A DNA stretch of 5,829 bases from Akkermansiaceae bacterium UBA1315 (GTDB lineage: Bacteria; Verrucomicrobiota; Verrucomicrobiia; Verrucomicrobiales; Akkermansiaceae), in contig DBTN01000043.1 in NCBI GenBank assembly GCA_002307065.1, positions 24,020 through 29,848 of the forward strand, read 5' to 3'. Below the pieces are notes generated by a model, which saw only the letters and a program-made list of their open reading frames with translations, did no database searches and was not told where the DNA came from. This document shows positions 1-4,372 of the stretch, piece by piece. A program made the translations under genes and the position numbers. The first letter of the stretch is position 1. Each line of letters starts with the position of its first letter.

Positions 1-1217
1 ACGATGGCGTCGTCCACCACCAGTCCGACGGCGAGAACGATGGCCAAAATCGTGAGCAAATTCAGGCTGAATCCGAGCGCGAGCATGATCGCCGCGGCAC
101 CGATCAGCGAAATCGGCATCGCAATCAAAGGCACCAAAGCCGTGCGAAACGATCCGAGGAAAAGGAACACCGCCAGGCCCACGATCAGCACGGTTTCCAC
201 CAGCGTCTTACTGATTTCCTTCAGCGCACTTCGCATGAACGTCGTACCGTCAAACACCAACCGCATCTGAATGTCTTTGGGTAAGGTCGGCCGGATTTCC
301 TCCATTTTGATCTCAAGCGCCTTTGCGATATCAATTTCGTTTGAGCCTACCAATGGCCAGACACCGAGATAGACGGCTTCTTTGTGATCTTCTTTCGCGA
401 CGTAGTCCGGTTCCTCCGCGCCAAGTTTCACTTCGGCGACATCACTCAAGCGAACGATTCCTCCCTCACGATTGGCGACGATCAGGTTGGCAAATTCCTC
501 TTCGGATCGCAGATCGGTATTCGCCAGCAAGTTAATCTCCACCAAGTTGCCCTTGGTGCGGCCGACCGCGGCAAGATAGTTGTTTCGACGCAATGCCTCC
601 TGAACATCGCCCGGTGACAAATTAAATGCAGCAAGCCGCTCGGGATCGATCCACACCCGCATCGCAATCTGACGGGCACCTTCCAGAGTGATCCGTTGGA
701 CTCCGGGCAAACTGGCAAATTGCGGCTGCAGGGTCCGCGTCAGCCAATCGGTAATGGCAGCCACATCCCGGCGATCCGAAGTCACACTCAGATAAAACGT
801 CGCATAAGGTCGGTCAGCCCGCTGGATTTCCACGACCGGCGGTTCCGCTTCCGGTGGCAACTCGGATCGCACCTGCTGCAATCTCGCTGAAACTTCCGCC
901 AACGCCGCCGTGGTGTCATGATTCAGTTTTAACCGCACCGTCACCGTGCTGGTCCCCGCACGACTGGTGGATTCCACATGATCGACGCCGCCGATTTGTG
1001 AAACGACTCTCTCGATCGGCGTGGTTAGAAATCCCCTCACCGTCTCGGCACTCGCGCCGTAATAGACCGTGGTGATGATCACCGAAGAACTCTCCAGCTT
1101 GGGATATTGCTGAACAGGCAAAGAACTGACCGCCCGCCAACCGACGAGGACGATCACGAGGTTCACTACGATGGCGAGCACCGGGTGCTTGATAAAAATA
1201 TCGGTAAAAGAGCGCAT
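1..1217 (-). CDS. RND efflux pump permease (AcrB/MexB-like HAE1 type), N-terminal 405 residues
   Basis: This is the inner-membrane proton-driven pump of a tripartite RND efflux system; the family exports drugs, dyes, detergents or other toxic compounds from the periplasm and membrane. The reading frame is open from an ATG at 1217 to the left edge, so only about the first 40% of a typical ~1040-residue protein is present. The N-terminus (MRSFTDIFIKHPVLAIVVN) leads into transmembrane helix 1 (about residues 12-29) and the usual LPVQQYPKL junction. A periplasmic porter region follows, with IGGVDHVES, PGVQRI and GIVRLSDVAEV. Helices 2-4 begin near residues 338, 362 and 388, and the window ends in VGLVVDDAI. 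D402 and D403 match the paired aspartates of AcrB (D407/D408) that carry protons. The start lies 23 bases after the adaptor stop, without a clear Shine-Dalgarno site. Family and role are secure; the substrate cannot be told from this fragment. Confidence 0.96.
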   Translation of the reverse strand, partial: MRSFTDIFIKHPVLAIVVNLVIVLVGWRAVSSLPVQQYPKLESSSVIITTVYYGASAETVRGFLTTPIERVVSQIGGVDHVESTSRAGTSTVTVRLKLNHDTTAALAEVSARLQQVRSELPPEAEPPVVEIQRADRPYATFYLSVTSDRRDVAAITDWLTRTLQPQFASLPGVQRITLEGARQIAMRVWIDPERLAAFNLSPGDVQEALRRNNYLAAVGRTKGNLVEINLLANTDLRSEEEFANLIVANREGGIVRLSDVAEVKLGAEEPDYVAKEDHKEAVYLGVWPLVGSNEIDIAKALEIKMEEIRPTLPKDIQMRLVFDGTTFMRSALKEISKTLVETVLIVGLAVFLFLGSFRTALVPLIAMPISLIGAAAIMLALGFSLNLLTILAIVLAVGLVVDDAI

Positions 1218-1240
1218 GATAAAGAGCGTGTCAGATCGTT

Positions 1241-2350
1241 TCAGTGAGTCGGCGGATTTCCGGTTTCCTGACCGGCGATGGCGACCAAGACGCCCTCGCG
1301 AAGTTTGAACGATCCTGCAGCAGCGACCTTTTCGCCGGCCTCAAGACCGGATTCGATCAACACCTGATCGCCATCCATAATTCCGCTTTTCACCAGACGC
1401 TGGCTGCACCGGGCATTTCCGTCCGCATCCTTCGCAATCACAAAAACATGATCTCCCTCCGGACCGCGTCGCAACGCACTGACCGGGATCGCCACCACTT
1501 TTCGCGACACGCCCACTGGCACACGAACGCGCACCGACGAACCGGGAACGGAAACCTGCGAAGAACCGGTGACCTTCGCGCGGACAATCGCGTTCCGATT
1601 GTTCGGATCGACCCGCGAATCCAAAGCGACGATTTTTGCTGAAACCGGTGGCTGATGGGAGCCGGTGAGAACTTCGACTTCATCCCCCTCCTTGAGGCCT
1701 GCGGAAACGGTCTGGGTCACGGTGAAATCCACGTGCACTGCCTCATCGACCCCTTGTAAAGTCGTCAGCAACGTTCCTTCTTCCAGATATTGGCCCGGAT
1801 GCAGATCCGACAGACCAATCCGCGCACGGAAGGGAGAGCGGATGATCTTACGCGCCATGACCGCCTTGGTGCGCGAAGCCTGAGCTTGTGCAATGTCCCG
1901 CTCGGCCTGCGCTCGATCGAGATCCCCCACCGGTGCCGCATCCTGCGTGATCAATCGTTTCATCCGTTTAAGCGTCGCTTCCGCAAGCGCGAGCTGCGCC
2001 TCTTGTGCTTGCAGTTCGGCTTCTTCCACCGAGACATCAAGGCCCACAAGAATCGTTCCTTCTTCGACAATTTGCCCGGGGGTAAGATTCGATTTCACCA
2101 CCGTTCCCGCTAATTCATTTCGCAGCGTCACAGATCGGAGCGCGAGCACCGTGCCAACCGCAGTCACATGGTTCCGATGTTCGATTTCCTCGGCCGTCGC
2201 GGCCGTGACCGATTCTGTCGGCTCCGGCTGATTGGCGGCGAGCTCGGCGGATTTTTGCAGGTCCGCACGTTTCCACGCAGCAAGGCCCAATCCGGCAGCG
2301 ACTAACACTCCGATAAGCGACAACGATAAGGTCCAAGAACTAGCTTTCAT
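1241..2350 (-). CDS. RND efflux periplasmic adaptor (HlyD/AcrA/MdtA-type membrane fusion protein)
   Basis: A 369-residue adaptor that would link the RND pump to an outer-membrane channel. A single hydrophobic N-terminal segment (about residues 6-26) lacks a lipobox cysteine, so it is probably a membrane anchor or uncleaved signal rather than a lipoprotein signal. A lipoyl-like half domain at about 64-105 contains GTVVKSNLTPGQIVEEGTIL. A helical hairpin rich in Ala, Glu and Gln spans about 107-166. The second lipoyl half contains KIIRSPFRARIGLSDLHPGQ (168-187), the family signature. A beta-barrel follows (about 204-275), then the membrane-proximal domain (about 283-358, with VVAIPVSALRRGPEGDHVFV). 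The start ATG at 2350 has a weak GAAGA ribosome site at 2357-2361, six bases upstream. It sits 25 bases after the TetR gene and 23 before the pump, so all three are probably co-transcribed. The short hairpin resembles AcrA/MexJ-type adaptors rather than long-hairpin HlyD proteins. Confidence 0.95.
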   Translation of the reverse strand: MKASSWTLSLSLIGVLVAAGLGLAAWKRADLQKSAELAANQPEPTESVTAATAEEIEHRNHVTAVGTVLALRSVTLRNELAGTVVKSNLTPGQIVEEGTILVGLDVSVEEAELQAQEAQLALAEATLKRMKRLITQDAAPVGDLDRAQAERDIAQAQASRTKAVMARKIIRSPFRARIGLSDLHPGQYLEEGTLLTTLQGVDEAVHVDFTVTQTVSAGLKEGDEVEVLTGSHQPPVSAKIVALDSRVDPNNRNAIVRAKVTGSSQVSVPGSSVRVRVPVGVSRKVVAIPVSALRRGPEGDHVFVIAKDADGNARCSQRLVKSGIMDGDQVLIESGLEAGEKVAAAGSFKLREGVLVAIAGQETGNPPTH

Positions 2351-2375
2351 ATTAAATCTTCAAATCAAAAAACGG

Positions 2376-2963
2376 TTATAAAGCTTCAAAATCACGTGGC
2401 CTGTCCAAGGCCACCGAGACGATCTGATCGAGAGCTCCGCACAACCGATCCAGCTCCTGCTGATCGATGGGCCGCAGACGCATCACCCAGTAAAACCACA
2501 GCCCATCGATCGCCGCCATCACGGCTTCCGCCACCCCGTCGGGCAGGCCGTCTCTCTGAATGTAGCCGTAAAGCTCCTCGTAAACCTTCCGCATCGGTTC
2601 CACCAAATTGGGATTCTGAGCGAGCGCGGCAAAAATCGCAGCGTAGCTATTTCTCAAACTGTCCGTCCAGGTTCTGACGTCGCGAAAACAATGATGAATG
2701 ATGCCCCGCACCATGCGCCCCGGACCTTCCGGAGTGTTGTCGTAGGCATTCATAAAACAAGCACGCCACCCGTCGGCACTCCGCTGCACCATGGCTTCGA
2801 TCAATTGCTCCTTGCTGGAAAAATAATGAAGCAGTCCCCCTTTACTTACCCCCGCTTCAGCAGCGACCGCATCGAATGTCAGCCGTGCCACTCCTTCCCG
2901 GACCGCGACACTTTCGGCAGCGTTGAGCAGTAAATCGCGTTGTCCCGTAATGGTTGGAGCCAT
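2376..2963 (-). CDS. TetR/AcrR-family transcriptional regulator, probable repressor of the efflux operon
   Basis: A 195-residue TetR-type regulator, the usual family size. The N-terminal DNA-binding domain has the classic helix-turn-helix at about residues 29-48 (LTFDAVAAEAGVSKGGLLHY), followed by FSSKEQLIEAMV. The remaining helical region would bind a ligand and dimerise; its DGLWFYWVMRL segment near residue 160 is typical of a common TetR C-terminal subgroup. I chose the ATG at 2963 (MAPTITGQRDLL). The frame also allows an ATG at 3047, but the 28 extra residues look unlike a TetR N-terminus and that start lies inside a terminator-like hairpin (3021-3057). No good Shine-Dalgarno site precedes either start. 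It is the first gene of a same-strand regulator-adaptor-pump group, which suggests autorepression released by a pump substrate. The effector and operator are not identifiable from the sequence. Confidence 0.93.
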   Translation of the reverse strand: MAPTITGQRDLLLNAAESVAVREGVARLTFDAVAAEAGVSKGGLLHYFSSKEQLIEAMVQRSADGWRACFMNAYDNTPEGPGRMVRGIIHHCFRDVRTWTDSLRNSYAAIFAALAQNPNLVEPMRKVYEELYGYIQRDGLPDGVAEAVMAAIDGLWFYWVMRLRPIDQQELDRLCGALDQIVSVALDRPRDFEAL

Positions 2964-2973
2964 GGTCGGGCGG

Positions 2974-3002
2974 GAGTCTGCAAATCGGGTTTTAAATGTC
3001 AA
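2974..3002 (-). promoter_or_regulatory. possible promoter of the tetR-adaptor-pump operon
   Basis: On the minus strand a perfect TTGACA hexamer lies at 3002-2997. Seventeen bases downstream is AGACTC (2979-2974), a poor -10 match. If used, transcription would start within a few bases of the TetR ATG at 2963, giving an almost leaderless message. The only strong element is the -35 box, so this is tentative. An AACC-N4-GGTT element at 3002-3013 overlaps its upstream side and could be part of an operator. Confidence 0.3.
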
Positions 3003-3020
3003 ACCGTCTGGTTGGTCGGG

Positions 3021-3057
3021 ATGAAAAAACGCTGCAGGCAGGCGCATGCTTTTTCAT
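3021..3057. terminator. hairpin with A-tract and T-tract arms, possible bidirectional terminator
   Basis: ATGAAAAA at 3021-3028 is exactly complementary to TTTTTCAT at 3050-3057. Inside, GC/GC (3031-3032 with 3048-3049) and TGC/GCA (3033-3035 with 3044-3046) extend the stem with small bulges around an eight-base loop. Read on the minus strand, the GC-rich core is followed by six T residues; on the plus strand it is followed by five. It lies 38 bases past the moaA stop, so it could finish the moaA message or back up the hairpin at 3066-3093. The stem is interrupted and its strength has not been calculated. Confidence 0.45.
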
Positions 3058-3065
3058 GACGAACA

Positions 3066-3093
3066 AACCGGTCGGATCTCGACCCAACCGGTT
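3066..3093 (-). terminator. hairpin directly after moaA, likely transcription terminator
   Basis: This is a 28-base imperfect palindrome starting one base after the moaA stop codon. Read as minus-strand RNA, all positions pair through a 12-bp stem closed by a CGAG loop, because the two irregular positions become U-G and G-U wobble pairs. Read as plus-strand RNA the same positions are C-A mismatches. The structure therefore favours the minus strand, the direction of moaA. The trailing sequence (TGTTCGTC, with two T residues already in the stem) is only moderately T-rich, so termination may be weak or aided by the second hairpin downstream. Confidence 0.55.
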
Positions 3094-3094
3094 C

Positions 3095-4096
3095 TCAACC
3101 TCCCAAATAACTCATTTCCGCTTTCGGACGAGCGACGATCCCTCGCTCCTCGGAATAACGATCCACCCGGGATTGCCAAACATTTCGCACCACTTCCTTC
3201 AGCGATTCGTCCGAAAAATCGCCTCTCAGGATTCCCCGCAAATCAAACCCATCCGCAGCGAACAAACAGGTGAAAATTTTCCCGTCAGCCGAAAGCCGCA
3301 GTCTCTGGCAATCTCGGCAAAAGGGTTGGGTCACCGAACGAATCAATCCCATTTCGTTTCCACCATCCGCATGCCGCCAATAAGCAGCTACTTCTCCCCG
3401 ATACGCCGGTGCTCGCGGCACCAACGGAAATTCTTCCGCTAACCGGTTCAAAATTTCTTCACCAGAAACGACCTCCGCCATCGCCCAACCATTGGTTTCG
3501 CCGACATCCATGTATTCGATATAACGAAGATCGACACCCGAAGACTTTGCCCACCGGGCCAACGGTAAAATTTCTCCGTCGTTCACGCCTCGTTGAATGA
3601 CCGCGTTGACCTTCACCGGTAAACCGAAAGTTTGCGCCGCTTGGATTCCCGCAAGCACTCTTTCGACCTTGGCACCGGTTCCATTCATTTTGGAAAAAAT
3701 CAGCGGATCGATCGCATCCAAACTCACCGTTACCCGATTCAATCCCGCCAATGCAAGGGCCTCCGCATGATGCGCCAAAAGTACGCCATTCGTCGTAATT
3801 GCGATATCTTTTACCCCGTGGATCGCCGCAATCATCGCCACCAAATCCTCCAAACCCCTTCTCAAAAGCGGCTCGCCCCCGGTCAGCCGAATCTTTTCCA
3901 CTCCCAGTGGCACCAGCAAACCGACCAAACGGATCACTTCCTCAAACGACAACAAATCATCTTTCGGCAAAAACGCATACCCCGGCCCGAACACTTCGAC
4001 CGGCATGCAATACCGACAACGAAAATTACACCGGTCCGTCACCGAGATCCGTAAATCCCTCAATCCCCGCCCCATGCGATCCACCGGTAACTCCAT
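3095..4096 (-). CDS. moaA: GTP 3',8-cyclase MoaA (radical SAM, molybdenum cofactor biosynthesis)
   Basis: MoaA opens the molybdopterin pathway in the cytoplasm. It uses S-adenosylmethionine and two 4Fe-4S clusters to turn GTP into 3',8-cyclo-7,8-dihydro-GTP, which MoaC converts to cyclic pyranopterin monophosphate. The 333-residue protein is the usual length. The radical SAM cluster motif CNFRCRYC gives C23, C27 and C30. LTGGEPLLR (71-79) is the SAM-binding GGEP motif. The second cluster, which holds GTP, has C260, C263 and C277 within CRDCQRLRLSADGKIFTC. The chain ends in Gly-Gly, the conserved MoaA tail needed for activity in the family. The start at 4096 is supported by the family-typical DRMGR-LRDLRISVTDRC context, although M8 (4075, preceded by GGTGGA) is an alternative. 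No Shine-Dalgarno site precedes 4096. No other moa, moe or mog gene lies nearby. The residue after the second cluster pair is Gln, where many homologues have Asn or Ser. Confidence 0.97.
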   Translation of the reverse strand: MELPVDRMGRGLRDLRISVTDRCNFRCRYCMPVEVFGPGYAFLPKDDLLSFEEVIRLVGLLVPLGVEKIRLTGGEPLLRRGLEDLVAMIAAIHGVKDIAITTNGVLLAHHAEALALAGLNRVTVSLDAIDPLIFSKMNGTGAKVERVLAGIQAAQTFGLPVKVNAVIQRGVNDGEILPLARWAKSSGVDLRYIEYMDVGETNGWAMAEVVSGEEILNRLAEEFPLVPRAPAYRGEVAAYWRHADGGNEMGLIRSVTQPFCRDCQRLRLSADGKIFTCLFAADGFDLRGILRGDFSDESLKEVVRNVWQSRVDRYSEERGIVARPKAEMSYLGG

Positions 4097-4099
4097 GGC

Positions 4100-4128
4100 C
4101 GAAAACTACCCACAGTTTTCGCCGAAAA
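4100..4128. promoter_or_regulatory. overlapping inverted repeats immediately upstream of moaA
   Basis: CGAAAACT (4100-4107) and AGTTTTCG (4114-4121) form a perfect 8-bp inverted repeat with a six-base spacer. The right arm overlaps a second palindrome, TTTTCG-C-CGAAAA (4116-4128). Three CGAAAA half-sites thus alternate within 29 bases, ending three bases before the moaA ATG. This could be a repressor site, or in the moaA mRNA a pair of mutually exclusive hairpins next to the start codon. It does not resemble the large E. coli moaA Moco riboswitch. The repeat is seen directly; any function is inferred. Confidence 0.4.
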
Positions 4129-4305
4129 TCAAATTCGGTCGGCGATTCGAACAAGGATCGTCTTCATGTAAGTCGTGCCGCATTTTCATTCATCGGGAGA
4201 AACCTTTGCTGACCAACACCTTTCGGCCTCTCGGACCGTAAAAACTTCCGCCTGCTTCGAACCGGTCATCGAAAGACAACGCCGCTGCAAACGATCGGCA
4301 TCAGC

Positions 4306-4371
4306 ATGTTTTTGAGAAAAATCCGCTCACTCGTCACGTATCCGTTGAGACCCGTGCTCCCGTTTACGTGA
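4306..4371 (+). CDS. possible 21-residue leader peptide ORF overlapping the cytochrome gene start
   Basis: An ATG at 4306 opens a 21-codon frame (begins MFLRKIRSLV, ends VLPFT) whose TGA stop at 4369-4371 overlaps the GTG start of the next gene in a GTGA arrangement. The peptide is basic and matches no family I know. The four-base overlap is typical of translational coupling, and the next gene has no ribosome-binding site of its own. No Shine-Dalgarno site precedes this ATG either. Alternatives are a chance ORF, or a frameshift separating a longer true N-terminus from the downstream signal peptide. Confidence 0.3.
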   Translation: MFLRKIRSLVTYPLRPVLPFT

Positions 4372-4372
4372 C
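4333..4372 (+). promoter_or_regulatory. perfect 8-bp inverted repeat covering the GTG start of the cytochrome gene
   Basis: GTCACGTA (4333-4340) and TACGTGAC (4365-4372) are exact reverse complements separated by 24 bases. In the plus-strand mRNA the right arm contains the GTG start (4368-4370), so pairing would hide it. A ribosome translating the leader ORF would pass through and open the stem. It could equally be a DNA operator or chance; a GAG/CTC pair (4347-4349 with 4357-4359) slightly strengthens the loop. Confidence 0.35.

Noticed and set aside
4..270. 88-residue plus-strand frame opposite the pump gene
   Set aside because: It is the antisense shadow of the RND transmembrane region; the minus-strand frame has clear family motifs through the whole stretch.
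1244..1642. 132-residue plus-strand frame
   Set aside because: It lies fully opposite the adaptor gene, has no recognisable domain and has low-complexity, Arg/His-rich composition typical of antisense frames.
2992..3057. 21-residue minus-strand ORF (begins MKKHAPAC) between moaA and the TetR gene
   Set aside because: It has no ribosome site, overlaps the terminator-like hairpin and resembles nothing known; chance is the simplest explanation.
3799..4212. 137-residue plus-strand frame running from moaA into the intergenic region
   Set aside because: Most of it is antisense to the conserved MoaA core, it is proline/serine rich without a domain, and it ends before the cytochrome gene.
4141..4270. 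Two TTCGAAC stretches (around 4145 and 4257) resembling tRNA T-loops
   Set aside because: The flanking bases do not form the five-pair T stem, and no matching anticodon or acceptor arms are found.
4097..4305. Search for a Moco riboswitch or a clear sigma70 promoter in the divergent intergenic region
   Set aside because: Only short inverted repeats are visible; no multi-stem conserved architecture and no -35/-10 pair with acceptable match and spacing was found for either gene.
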